Below are positions 43,405 through 51,768 of a DNA stretch of 64,000 nucleotides, piece by piece (position 1 is the stretch's first letter; every line of letters begins with the position of its first letter). The notes beneath the pieces were generated by a model. It searched no databases. It had not been told where the DNA came from and worked only from the letters and a program-made list of their open reading frames with translations. Source of the DNA: Bradyrhizobium aeschynomenes. GTDB taxonomy: Bacteria > Pseudomonadota > Alphaproteobacteria > Rhizobiales > Xanthobacteraceae. Where the stretch lies: assembly GCF_013178945.1 (NCBI RefSeq), contig NZ_JABFDM010000003.1:620001-684000 (forward strand), written 5' to 3'. A program made the position numbers and the translations under genes.

Positions 43405-44436
43405 ATGCGTGCCGTCGTGATTCACGCGCCCAAGGATCTGCGCATCGACAGCTTCCCCGATCCGGCGCCTGACGCGGGGCAGGTTCGGGTGAAGATCGAG
43501 GCTGGCGGCATCTGCGGCTCGGACCTGCATTATTACCACCATGGCGGCTTCGGCACGGTGCGGATCAAGCAGCCGATGGCGCTCGGCCATGAGATCGCCG
43601 GCGTGGTCGCCGCGGTCGGCGCCGGCGTGACCGGACTGTCCGAAGGCACCCGCGTCGCCGTGAATCCGAGCCTGCCGTGCGGCACGTGTTCGTATTGCCG
43701 CGAGGGACTGCGCAACCAGTGCCTGGACATGCGCTTCATGGGCAGCGCGATGCGCGATCCGCACGTGCAGGGCGGCTTCCGCGAATTCGTCACCGTCGAT
43801 GCCTCGCAGGCGGTGCCGATCGCACCGTCGCTGTCATCAGGCGAGGCGGCGATGGCCGAGCCGCTGTCGGTGTGCCTGCATGCCGCGCATCAGGCCGGCT
43901 CCCTGCTCGGCAAGCGCGTGCTGGTGACCGGCTGCGGCCCGATCGGCGCGCTGTCCATCCTCGTTGCGCGTTATGGCGGCGCGGCCGAGATCGTCGCCAC
44001 CGATGTCGCCGAGGCGCCGCTCGCGGTGGCCCGCAAGCTCGGCGCAAGCGATGCGTTCAACGTCGCTGCTGATCCAGCCGCGCTCGATCCCTGGCGCGCC
44101 GGCAAGGGCACGTTCGACGTGCTGTTCGAGGCCTCCGGCAACCAGGCCGCGCTGCGCGCGGCGCTCGATGTGATGAGGCCGGGCGGGGTCATCGTCCAGC
44201 TGGGGCTCGGCGGCGAAATGACGTTGCCGCTCAACACGCTGGTCACGAAGGAGCTGCAATTGCGCGGCACCTTCCGGTTCGACCGTGAATTCGATCTGGC
44301 GGTGCGGCTGATGGGCGAGGGTCTGCTCGACGTGAAGCCGCTGATCTCAGCCACGCTGCCGTTCCAGGAGGCAATTTCCGCCTTCGAGCTCGCCAGCGAT
44401 CGAAGCCGCGCGATGAAGGTTCATTTGACGTTTTGA
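43405..44436 (+). CDS. Zinc-containing alcohol dehydrogenase, L-idonate/L-gulonate 5-dehydrogenase type
   Basis: A medium-chain dehydrogenase of 343 aa. The catalytic zinc site has Cys37 and His62/Glu63 (GGICGSD; GHEIAG), and the structural zinc uses Cys92, Cys95, Cys98 and Cys106. The coenzyme motif is VTGCGPIGAL. The DLHYYHHGGFGTVRIKQPM segment is typical of L-idonate 5-dehydrogenase and relatives. Between mannonate dehydratase and KDG kinase it probably feeds a sugar acid into this pathway; which epimer is used is not certain. Confidence 0.85.
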   Translation: MRAVVIHAPKDLRIDSFPDPAPDAGQVRVKIEAGGICGSDLHYYHHGGFGTVRIKQPMALGHEIAGVVAAVGAGVTGLSEGTRVAVNPSLPCGTCSYCREGLRNQCLDMRFMGSAMRDPHVQGGFREFVTVDASQAVPIAPSLSSGEAAMAEPLSVCLHAAHQAGSLLGKRVLVTGCGPIGALSILVARYGGAAEIVATDVAEAPLAVARKLGASDAFNVAADPAALDPWRAGKGTFDVLFEASGNQAALRAALDVMRPGGVIVQLGLGGEMTLPLNTLVTKELQLRGTFRFDREFDLAVRLMGEGLLDVKPLISATLPFQEAISAFELASDRSRAMKVHLTF

Positions 44437-44446
44437 CGAACGGATT

Positions 44447-45379
44447 ATGCCGATGAGAGTCGCCTGCATCGGAGAGTGCATGGTGGAGTTCGCGCAGGAG
44501 GACGGCAGCCTGTTCAGGCGCGGCTTCGGCGGCGACACGCTCAACACGGCGCTCTATCTGTCGCGTCTCGGCGTGCCCACCTCCTACGTCACGGCCCTCG
44601 GCGACGATCCCTTGAGCGAGATGATGCTGTCGGCCTGGCAGGCCGAGAGCATCGACACGTCGGAGGTGCTTCGCGTCGAGGGCCGCGTGCCCGGCCTCTA
44701 CATGATCGAGCGCGATGCCCGGGGGGAGCGCAGTTTCCTGTATTGGCGCGACCGCGCGCCGGCCCGCGAGCTGTTCGATCGCGCCGATCCCGCCATGCTC
44801 GACCGGCTCTCGCGCTTCGAGGTGATCTATCTCTCCGGGATCAGTCTGTCGCTGTATGGCGAGACCGGCAAGGCCAAGCTGCGCGAGTTGCTGACGGTGG
44901 CGCGCAAGCGCGGCGCCCGCGTGGTGTTCGACGGCAACTACCGGCCGCGCGGCTGGGCCAGTCGCGAGGTGGCGCAGCGCGCGTTTCGCGCCATCCTGCC
45001 GCTGGTCGACATCGCGCTGCCGACGCTCGAGGACGAGCAGATGCTGTTCGGCGACGCCGATGCCTCGGTCTGCCTGCGCCGCTTCAGGGATGCCGGCGTG
45101 GCCGAGGTCGTCATCAAGCGTGGACCGCGCGGCTGCTTGATCCATGCCGATGGCGTGCTGGTCGACATCGCGCCGCCGGCGGTGTTGCAGCCGATCGACA
45201 CCACGGCGGCCGGAGATTCCTTCAATGCGGGTTATCTGGCCGCGCGGATCAAGGGCGCAGCGCCGCGCAAGGCGGCGTTGGTCGGCCACCGGTTGGCCGG
45301 CGCCGTGATCATGGCGCCGGGCGCGGTAATCCCGGCGAATGCGATGCCGCGGGACATTCTGACGTTGAGCGAGGCGTAA
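44447..45379 (+). CDS. kdgK: 2-keto-3-deoxygluconate kinase
   Basis: A PfkB-family kinase of 310 aa that phosphorylates KDG to KDPG. The N-terminal GECMVEF and FGGDTLNTALYLSRLG motif binds the sugar. The C-terminal DTTAAGDSFNAGYL carries the catalytic Asp257 and the anion hole. The gene follows the dehydrogenase by 10 bp, and its TAA overlaps the eda start, so product and next enzyme are coupled. Confidence 0.94.
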   Translation: MPMRVACIGECMVEFAQEDGSLFRRGFGGDTLNTALYLSRLGVPTSYVTALGDDPLSEMMLSAWQAESIDTSEVLRVEGRVPGLYMIERDARGERSFLYWRDRAPARELFDRADPAMLDRLSRFEVIYLSGISLSLYGETGKAKLRELLTVARKRGARVVFDGNYRPRGWASREVAQRAFRAILPLVDIALPTLEDEQMLFGDADASVCLRRFRDAGVAEVVIKRGPRGCLIHADGVLVDIAPPAVLQPIDTTAAGDSFNAGYLAARIKGAAPRKAALVGHRLAGAVIMAPGAVIPANAMPRDILTLSEA

Positions 45380-46020
45380 TGAGCAGTTCGGACAAGCGCG
45401 CGAAGCTCGATGCGGTGTTTGCGCTGGCACCGGTGATCCCGGTGATCACGATCGACGACGCCGCACAGGCCGTGCCGCTGGCGCGCGCGCTCGTCAGCGG
45501 CGGCCTGCGTGTCATCGAGATCACCTTGCGCACGCAGGCGGGCTTCGATGCGGCGCGCGCGATCATCAGCGAGGTGCCGGAGGCGAGGGTCGGCATCGGC
45601 ACGGTGCTGACGCCGGCGGACTACGAGCGCGCCGCCAGGCTCGGCGCCGCCTTCGCGATCAGTCCGGGCTTCTCAATCGAGCTGCTGGACGCCGCAAACG
45701 CCGGCGAGCTGCCGTTCGCGCCGGGCATCCAGACGCCATCGGACCTGATCGCCTGCGTGACGCGCGGCTATGAGCTGGTGAAGTTCTTCCCCGCGGTCCC
45801 GGCCGGCGGACTCGCGGCGCTCGATGCGCTGGCCGGGCCGTTCCCGAACGTGCGCTTCTGTCCGACCGGCGGCATCAATGCCGGCAATGCCGCGCAATGG
45901 CTTGCGCACAAGAAGGTGGTCGCCATCGGCGGCTCCTGGGTGGGGCCTGCGTCCGACATCAAGGCGGGCGCTTGGGCCACCATCGAGCAGCGCGCCCGCG
46001 AGGCGACGACGCTGCGCTGA
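45379..46020 (+). CDS. eda: KDPG/KHG aldolase
   Basis: Cleaves 2-keto-3-deoxy-6-phosphogluconate to pyruvate and glyceraldehyde-3-phosphate. The 213-aa protein has the Eda active-site residues Glu47 (RVIEITLRT) and Schiff-base Lys135 (YELVKFFPA), plus RFCPTGGIN. The start overlaps the kdgK stop. It closes the four-gene uronate branch; the next transporter gene lies 243 bp downstream behind a new promoter region. Confidence 0.95.
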   Translation: MSSSDKRAKLDAVFALAPVIPVITIDDAAQAVPLARALVSGGLRVIEITLRTQAGFDAARAIISEVPEARVGIGTVLTPADYERAARLGAAFAISPGFSIELLDAANAGELPFAPGIQTPSDLIACVTRGYELVKFFPAVPAGGLAALDALAGPFPNVRFCPTGGINAGNAAQWLAHKKVVAIGGSWVGPASDIKAGAWATIEQRAREATTLR

Positions 46021-46106
46021 GGTCTTCACCAACTCCAATCGATGTGAGGCCTGCAGCCGACTTGCTGCAGCGCACTCGCATGAGCCAGCAAACCCTGTAC
46101 ACAGCT

Positions 46107-46145
46107 CCCTCAAAAAGTATTACAGTAAAATAATATGACTAGTCA
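46107..46145. promoter_or_regulatory. AT-rich promoter region with candidate operator before the sugar transporter
   Basis: A markedly AT-rich island in GC-rich DNA. It contains the dyad TTACAGTAA (46120-46128), a TAATAT that could be a -10 element (46131-46136), and the perfect 10-bp palindrome TGACTAGTCA (46136-46145). The last is a plausible operator for the FadR-type regulator encoded at 51025 in the same unit. Confidence 0.45.
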
Positions 46146-46155
46146 GGTCGGAGGT

Positions 46156-46225
46156 TCCGTGGAATAACGGAGCCGTCAGCCACCGGAGGCTGACGATAAC
46201 GGTGCGAAGCACCGCTGTGAGCGGT
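46156..46225 (+). promoter_or_regulatory. Structured leader: three successive hairpins before the binding-protein gene
   Basis: TCCGT/ACGGA with a 6-base loop (46156-46171), CGTCAGCC/GGCTGACG with a 6-base loop (46174-46195), and ACCGCT/AGCGGT with a 3-base loop (46211-46225). All lie between the AT-rich promoter and the start codon at 46264. They may stabilise the abundant binding-protein message or act as a switch. No known riboswitch class is recognised. Confidence 0.5.
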
Positions 46226-46263
46226 CGTACCGAGAACAGATACTTTGTGGGAGAGAACGTCTG

Positions 46264-47229
46264 ATGACCCTGAAAGCCCTCTTTGCGGCCTCGGCAACGG
46301 CCGCCCTGCTGCTTGCCACCTCCGCCAGTGCCGCTGAGCTGACCGTCGGCTTTTCGCAGATCGGATCCGAATCCGGGTGGCGCGCCGCCGAGACCTCGGT
46401 CTCGAAGTCGGAAGCCAGCAAGCGCAAGATCAACCTGAAGATCGCCGACGCGCAGCAGAAGCAGGAAAACCAGATCAAGGCGATCCGCTCCTTCATCGCG
46501 CAGGGCGTGGACGCCATCTTTCTCGCGCCGGTCGTGGCCTCGGGCTGGGACGCCGTGCTGAAGGAAGCCAAGGAAGCCAAGATCCCGGTCGTGCTGCTCG
46601 ACCGCGACATCGATCCCGCGGGCAAGGACCTCTATCTGACCGCCGTCACCTCCGACAGCGTGCATGAAGGCGCGGTCGCCGGCGAGTGGCTCGCCAAGAC
46701 CGTCGGCGGCAAGGACTGCAACGTCGTCGAGCTGCAGGGCACCGTCGGCGCCAGCGTCGCCACCAACCGCAAGAAGGGCTTCGACTCCGTCGTCGCCAAG
46801 AATGCCAACCTGAAGGTCGTGCGCAGCCAGACCGGCGAGTTCACCCGCGCCAAGGGCAAGGAAGTGATGGAGAGCTTCATCAAGGCCGAGAACGGCGGCA
46901 AGTCGATCTGCGCCGTCTACGCCCACAACGACGACATGATGGTCGGCGCGATCCAGGCGATGAAGGAAGCCGGCCTGAAGCCGGGCAAGGACATCCTGAC
47001 CGTCTCGATCGACGCGGTGCCGGATATCTTCAAGGCGATCGCCGCCGGAGAGGCCAATGCGACCGTCGAGCTGACGCCGAACATGGCCGGCCCGGCCTTC
47101 GATGCGATCGTGGCCTTCAAGGAGAAGGGCACGGTGCCGCCGAAGTGGATCCAGACCGAGTCGAAGCTCTACACGTCGGCCGACGAGCCGATGAAGGTCT
47201 ACGACAGCAAGAAGGGCCTGGGCTACTGA
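46264..47229 (+). CDS. ytfQ: Sugar ABC transporter substrate-binding protein, YtfQ-like
   Basis: A periplasmic sugar-binding protein of 321 aa with a signal peptide ending LATSASA before AELTVGFSQIGSESGWR. The type I fold is clear: QIKAIRSFIAQGVDAIFLAPV, VVLLDRDI, ELQGTVGASVATNRKKGF and AVYAHNDDMMVGAIQAM. These match YtfQ, the galactofuranose-binding protein of E. coli, over the whole length. The following ATPase and two permeases match YtfR, YtfT and YjfF. The sugar here may be galactofuranose or L-arabinose given the neighbouring catabolic genes. Confidence 0.9.
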   Translation: MTLKALFAASATAALLLATSASAAELTVGFSQIGSESGWRAAETSVSKSEASKRKINLKIADAQQKQENQIKAIRSFIAQGVDAIFLAPVVASGWDAVLKEAKEAKIPVVLLDRDIDPAGKDLYLTAVTSDSVHEGAVAGEWLAKTVGGKDCNVVELQGTVGASVATNRKKGFDSVVAKNANLKVVRSQTGEFTRAKGKEVMESFIKAENGGKSICAVYAHNDDMMVGAIQAMKEAGLKPGKDILTVSIDAVPDIFKAIAAGEANATVELTPNMAGPAFDAIVAFKEKGTVPPKWIQTESKLYTSADEPMKVYDSKKGLGY

Positions 47230-47250
47230 GCCTGAGAGTCCGATGAATGC

Positions 47251-47387
47251 CGTCGTCCTGGCCTAGTGCGCAATTGCGCACCTGGAGCCAGGACCCATAA
47301 CCACCGGCTCTGATGAGGCCCACGGTATTGGCCAAGTGCCTCAATCAACCCATCCGCGTTATGGGTCCCGGCTTTCGCCGGGACGAC
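47251..47387. repeat. Complex dispersed repeat between binding-protein and ATPase genes
   Basis: It begins CGTCGTCCTGGC with GCCAGGAC as partner, contains the perfect 16-bp palindrome GTGCGCAATTGCGCAC (47266-47281), and ends with GTTATGGGTCCCGGC-TTTC-GCCGGGAC. From memory this composite unit is common in Bradyrhizobium. A fragment of the last part occurs at 27875. Confidence 0.7.
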
Positions 47388-47466
47388 AGAGATGGATCGC
47401 TGACGCCCGCACCTCTTGCGGACGTCAGCTTTCTGGATATTGGCCGGGTAACTCGTGTAGTTCGTC

Positions 47467-49017
47467 ATGTCTGATCCTTCAGCTCCGCCGGCGACGCGTC
47501 CCTCGCTCCTGGACATCCGCGGCCTGTCGAAGAGCTTCGGTACGCTGAAAGCGCTCGATGGCGTCGACTTCACGCTGGGTGAGGGCGAGATCCACGCGCT
47601 GCTCGGCGAAAACGGTGCCGGCAAGTCGACCCTGATCAAGGTGGTCACCGGCGTGTTCGCGCGTGATGCGGGGACGGTGCGGCTCGCCGGCCGCGAGATC
47701 GCACCGCGCTCCGCCAAGGACGCCGTCGATGCGGGCATTGCCACCGTCTATCAGGAAGTGAACCTGTTGCCGAATCTGTCGGTGGCGCAGAATCTGTTTC
47801 TCGGCCGCCAGCCGACGCGTTTCGGCGTCGTCCGTGAGGGCGAGATGAAGCGGCGCGCGCGTGCGCTGCTGTTCGACTACGGTCTCGACATCGATGTCGG
47901 CGCGCCGCTTTCGAGCTACTCGGTTGCGGTCCAGCACATTACGGCCATCGCGCGCGCGGTCGATCTGTCGGCGCGCGTCCTCATTCTCGACGAGCCGACC
48001 GCGAGCCTCGATCGCCACGAGGTCGAGATCCTCTTCAGCGTGATGCGCAAGCTAGCTGAGCGCGGCATCGGTATCGTCTTCGTGAGCCATTTTCTCGATC
48101 AGGTCTACGAGATCTGCGACCGCGTCACCGTGCTGCGCAACGGCCGGCTGATCGGCGCGCGCGACATCGCCGACCTGCCGCGGATCGATCTGATCAGAAT
48201 GATGCTGGGCCGTGAGCTTGCCGAGACCACGCATGAGCGCGCGGCGAGCCAGCCCGACACGGCGCGCGAAGTCTGCGTCAGCTTCAAGGGTTTCGGCAAG
48301 CAGGGCTATGTCGCGCCGTTCGACCTCGAGCTGCGCCGCGGGGAAGTCGTCGGGCTCGCCGGCCTGCTCGGATCGGGTCGGACCGAGACGGCGCGGCTGG
48401 TGTTCGGCGCCGAGCGCGCCGACAGCGGCGAAGCCAAGATCGGCGGCAAGGCGATCAGGCTGAATTCGCCCCGCGATGGCGCAGGATTCGGCTTCGGCTA
48501 CTGCCCGGAGGAGCGCAAGACCGAGGGCATCGTCGCCGATCTCACCGTGCGCGAGAACATCGTGCTGGCGCTGCAGGCGCGGCGTGGGCTGCATCGTCCG
48601 CTGTCGCGGCGCGAGCAGGACGAGATCGCGATGCGCTACATCCGCATGCTCGACATCCGCCCGCCGGACCCGGAGCGGCCGATCGGGCTGTTGTCCGGCG
48701 GCAATCAGCAGAAGGCGCTGCTCGCGCGCTGGCTGGCGACATCGCCGAAGCTGCTGGTACTCGACGAGCCCACGCGCGGCATCGACGTCGGCGCACATGC
48801 CGAAATCATCCGTCTCGTCCGCGAGCTGTGCGAGCAGGGGTTGGCGCTGCTGGTGATTTCCTCCGAGCTCGACGAGATCGTGACCTACTCGAACCGCGTG
48901 GTCGTGCTGCGCGACCGCGCCCATGTCGAGGAGCTGAAGGGCGACGCCGTCGAGGTGTCCAGCATCCTCGCGGCGATTGCTGCGGATACCGCGCCGGCGC
49001 ACGAGGCCGCATCATGA
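47467..49017 (+). CDS. ytfR: Sugar ABC transporter ATP-binding protein, YtfR-like
   Basis: A double-domain sugar ABC ATPase of 516 aa. The first half has Walker A GENGAGKS (near residue 48) and Walker B VLILDEPTASLD. The second half has a degenerate nucleotide loop (GLLGSGRTE), the signature LSGGNQQKALLARWL and LLVLDEPTRGIDVG, which is the normal pattern for carbohydrate importers. Its stop overlaps the permease ATG. It energises the permeases encoded at 49014 and 50003. Confidence 0.93.
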   Translation: MSDPSAPPATRPSLLDIRGLSKSFGTLKALDGVDFTLGEGEIHALLGENGAGKSTLIKVVTGVFARDAGTVRLAGREIAPRSAKDAVDAGIATVYQEVNLLPNLSVAQNLFLGRQPTRFGVVREGEMKRRARALLFDYGLDIDVGAPLSSYSVAVQHITAIARAVDLSARVLILDEPTASLDRHEVEILFSVMRKLAERGIGIVFVSHFLDQVYEICDRVTVLRNGRLIGARDIADLPRIDLIRMMLGRELAETTHERAASQPDTAREVCVSFKGFGKQGYVAPFDLELRRGEVVGLAGLLGSGRTETARLVFGAERADSGEAKIGGKAIRLNSPRDGAGFGFGYCPEERKTEGIVADLTVRENIVLALQARRGLHRPLSRREQDEIAMRYIRMLDIRPPDPERPIGLLSGGNQQKALLARWLATSPKLLVLDEPTRGIDVGAHAEIIRLVRELCEQGLALLVISSELDEIVTYSNRVVVLRDRAHVEELKGDAVEVSSILAAIAADTAPAHEAAS

Positions 49018-50003
49018 CGCTCCGCATCCCCCGCCGCGGCATGGCACAGGCGCTGGCACTGATCATCATCCTGATGATCGATCGTCTGGTCTCGCCGCAG
49101 TTCTTCAACCTGCATCTGCAGGACGGCCGTCTCTTCGGCAGCGTCATCGACGTGCTCAACCGCGGCACGCCGGTGGCGCTGCTGTCGCTCGGCATGGTGC
49201 TGGTGATCGCCACCGGCGGCATCGATCTCTCGGTTGGCGCGGTCATGGCGATCGCTGGCGCCACCGCCGCGAGCCTCGCCGATACGCATTCGTTGCCGGT
49301 GGTCATCGCGTCGGCGCTCGCCGTGGGCCTGGCCTGCGGGCTGTGGAACGGCATCCTCGTCGCCGTGCTGCGGATCCAGCCGATCGTCGCGACGCTGATC
49401 CTGATGGTCGCGGGCCGCGGCATTGCGCAGCTGATCACCGAGGGCCGCATCGTCACCTTCACCTCGCCCGATCTCGTGTGGATGGGCAACGGCGCGGTGC
49501 TCGGCCTGCCGACCCCGGTCGTGATCGCCTTGGGGATGCTGCTGGTGACGGCGGCTGTCGTGCGCGGCACCGCGCTCGGGCTTCTGATCGAGGCGACCGG
49601 CGGCAACGCCCGCGCCAGCGAGCTGTCGGGCGTCGGCACCCGCGCCATGATCCTGTCGGTCTATGTCTGGTGCGGGCTCTGCGCCGCGCTGGCCGGCGTC
49701 ATCGCTGCGGCCGACATCATGGGCGCGGATGCCAACAACGCCGGTCTTTGGCTCGAGCTCGACGCGATCCTCGCGGTCGTGATCGGCGGCACCTCGCTAT
49801 TCGGCGGGCGCTTCAGCCTTGTGCTCGCGGTGGCCGGCGCGCTGATCATCCAGGCCATGAACACCGGCATTCTGCTGTCGGGCTATCCGCCGGAGCTCAA
49901 TCTGCTGGTGAAGGCCGTCGTCGTGCTGGCCGTGCTGCTGGCGCAGTCGCCGCGGCTCGGCGATCTCTCGCGCTTCACCGCGCGCTGGCGGAGGACGAAG
50001 TGA
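49014..50003 (+). CDS. ytfT: Sugar ABC transporter permease, YtfT-like
   Basis: A membrane permease of 329 aa in the RbsC/AraH family, with about eight to ten helices. It has the family block LSLGMVLVIATGGIDLSVGAVMAIAG and the C-terminal EATGGNARASELSGV and LDAILAVVIGGTSLFGG segments. The start overlaps the ATPase stop, and its own stop overlaps the next permease, as expected for a heterodimeric channel. Confidence 0.92.
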   Translation: MTLRIPRRGMAQALALIIILMIDRLVSPQFFNLHLQDGRLFGSVIDVLNRGTPVALLSLGMVLVIATGGIDLSVGAVMAIAGATAASLADTHSLPVVIASALAVGLACGLWNGILVAVLRIQPIVATLILMVAGRGIAQLITEGRIVTFTSPDLVWMGNGAVLGLPTPVVIALGMLLVTAAVVRGTALGLLIEATGGNARASELSGVGTRAMILSVYVWCGLCAALAGVIAAADIMGADANNAGLWLELDAILAVVIGGTSLFGGRFSLVLAVAGALIIQAMNTGILLSGYPPELNLLVKAVVVLAVLLAQSPRLGDLSRFTARWRRTK

Positions 50004-51028
50004 TGAAGGCCTCGACCTCGGTTGCGATCACCGCCTTCGTGCTCGTTGCCGGCTTCGCGCTGTGCGCGCTGCAATTCCCCAACATCGCCTCGACCCGCGT
50101 CGTTGCCAATCTGCTCACCGACAACGCCTTCCTCGGCATCGTCGCGGCCGGCATGACCTTCGTCATCATCTCCGGCGGCATCGACCTCTCGGTGGGCTCG
50201 GTGATCGGCTTCACCACGGTGTTCACGGCGCTCGCGATCGAGCGCTGGGGGATTCCGCCGCTCGCCGCCTTCGCGATGGTGCTCGTGCTGTGCGCGCTGT
50301 TCGGCGCCGCGATGGGCACCGTCATCCATGTGTTCGAGCTGCCGCCCTTCATCGTGACGCTCGCTGGCATGTTTTTGGCGCGCGGCGTCAGCTTCCTGCT
50401 GTCGACCGAGTCGATTCCGATCACCACGCCGATCTACAGCGCCGTTTCGGATTTTGCGATAAGGCTGCCGGGCGGCGGGCGGCTGACCGCGATAGCGATT
50501 GCGATGCTCGTGATCCTGGTGCTCTGCGCGCTTTTGCTGCACCTGACGCGGTTCGGCGCCAACGTCTATGCGCTTGGCGGCAGCCGTGCTGCGACGGCGC
50601 TGATGGGCATCCCGGTCGGGCCGATGACGATCCGCATCTATATGCTGTCCAGCGTGCTCGCGGGCCTCGCCGGCATCGTCTTCTCCTTCTATACGGCGGC
50701 CGGTTATTCGCTGTCGGCGGTCGGAGTCGAACTCGACACCATCGCGGCTGTCGTGATCGGCGGAACCTTGTTGACGGGCGGGCAGGGCTCCGTCATCGGC
50801 ACCTTCCTTGGCGTCCTGATCCAGGGCATGATCCAGACCTACATCAACTTCGACGGCACGCTGTCGAGTTGGTGGACCAAGATCGCCACGGGGGTTCTGT
50901 TGTTCGTCTTCATTGCGCTGCAGCAAGGTCTGATGGCGCTCGCGCGCCGTTCATCGCTCAAACCGGCCGGCGCCAAGCTGGCTGGGGCCAAGTCTCCTGA
51001 AGTCAAGCCAGCGGGTGCGCTGACATGA
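50003..51028 (+). CDS. yjfF: Sugar ABC transporter permease, YjfF-like
   Basis: The second RbsC-type permease, 341 aa, with the same blocks (AGMTFVIISGGIDLSVGSVIGF; VYALGGSRAATALMGIPV; IAAVVIGGTLLTGGQGS). The sequence order and pairing match YjfF of the galactofuranose system. It has an unusual Lys/Ala/Pro C-terminal tail (KPAGAKLAGAKSPEVKPAGA). The GntR gene overlaps its end by 4 bp, placing the regulator in the same transcript. Confidence 0.9.
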   Translation: MKASTSVAITAFVLVAGFALCALQFPNIASTRVVANLLTDNAFLGIVAAGMTFVIISGGIDLSVGSVIGFTTVFTALAIERWGIPPLAAFAMVLVLCALFGAAMGTVIHVFELPPFIVTLAGMFLARGVSFLLSTESIPITTPIYSAVSDFAIRLPGGGRLTAIAIAMLVILVLCALLLHLTRFGANVYALGGSRAATALMGIPVGPMTIRIYMLSSVLAGLAGIVFSFYTAAGYSLSAVGVELDTIAAVVIGGTLLTGGQGSVIGTFLGVLIQGMIQTYINFDGTLSSWWTKIATGVLLFVFIALQQGLMALARRSSLKPAGAKLAGAKSPEVKPAGALT

Positions 51029-51768
51029 CGTCGTCGCATCTCGTCTCGATTCCGACCCGCCGGGCGCATTCCAACCACGCCGAGGTCGCCCGCAGCATCG
51101 GCATCGACATCATCTCGGGGCGGCTCAGCGAGGGCACGCGGCTGCCGGGCGATGCCGAACTGACGGCGACGTTTGGAGTCTCCAGGCCGGTACTGCGCGA
51201 GAGCGTCAAGACTCTGGTCGCCAAGGGTCTGCTCTCGACCAAGGCGCGCGTCGGCACCGTCGTGCGCGAGCGCTCCGCCTGGAACATGTTCGATCCGGAC
51301 GTGCTGGCGTGGCATCTCGACGCCGGCATCGACAAGCGCTTCCTCGCCGATCTCGCCGAGATCCGGCTGGCGATCGAGCCGCGCGCGGCAGCGCTCGCGG
51401 CCGAACGCCGCAGCGAGGACGACGTCGCCGCCATGCGCACCGCGATGGCGCAGATGGAGCGCGAGCCGTCGACCTCGGTCGCCTTCGCCGACGCCGATCT
51501 CGCCCTGCACATCGCGATCGCCAATGCGTCGGGCAATCCCTTCATGCGCTCGATCGGCGCGGTCATCGAAGCGGCGCTGCGCGCCTCCTTCGTGCTGAGC
51601 GCTCCGGTCGAGACCGCCGATCGCGACACCGTGCTGGTCTGGCACCAACGCATCATCGATGCGATCGCCGACGGCAATCCCGAGGGCGCCTCGGAAGCCA
51701 TGATCGAAGTCATCTACAACGGCCGGCGGCGTCATGCGCAATCGGCTGCACGAACGGACCAGGAATGA
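51025..51768 (+). CDS. FadR-subfamily GntR transcriptional regulator
   Basis: A regulator of 247 aa with an N-terminal winged helix (GRLSEGTRLPGDAELTATFGVSRPVLRESVKTLVAKGLLSTK) and a C-terminal FCD ligand domain. The metal/ligand histidines of FCD are visible in DADLALHIAIANASGNPF and VWHQRIIDAI. Encoded between the transporter and the arabinonate genes, it probably senses a sugar acid intermediate and controls this unit, perhaps through the palindrome at 46136. Confidence 0.9.
   Translation: MTSSHLVSIPTRRAHSNHAEVARSIGIDIISGRLSEGTRLPGDAELTATFGVSRPVLRESVKTLVAKGLLSTKARVGTVVRERSAWNMFDPDVLAWHLDAGIDKRFLADLAEIRLAIEPRAAALAAERRSEDDVAAMRTAMAQMEREPSTSVAFADADLALHIAIANASGNPFMRSIGAVIEAALRASFVLSAPVETADRDTVLVWHQRIIDAIADGNPEGASEAMIEVIYNGRRRHAQSAARTDQE

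Noticed and set aside
47266..47281. Perfect 16-bp palindrome GTGCGCAATTGCGCAC considered as an operator
   Set aside because: It sits inside a composite dispersed repeat and after, not before, the binding-protein gene.
47296..47367. CCCATAAC and GTTATGGG inside the repeat considered as a third LysR site
   Set aside because: The halves are about 60 bp apart and lack the GGACAA/GGTAT flank found at the two paired sites.
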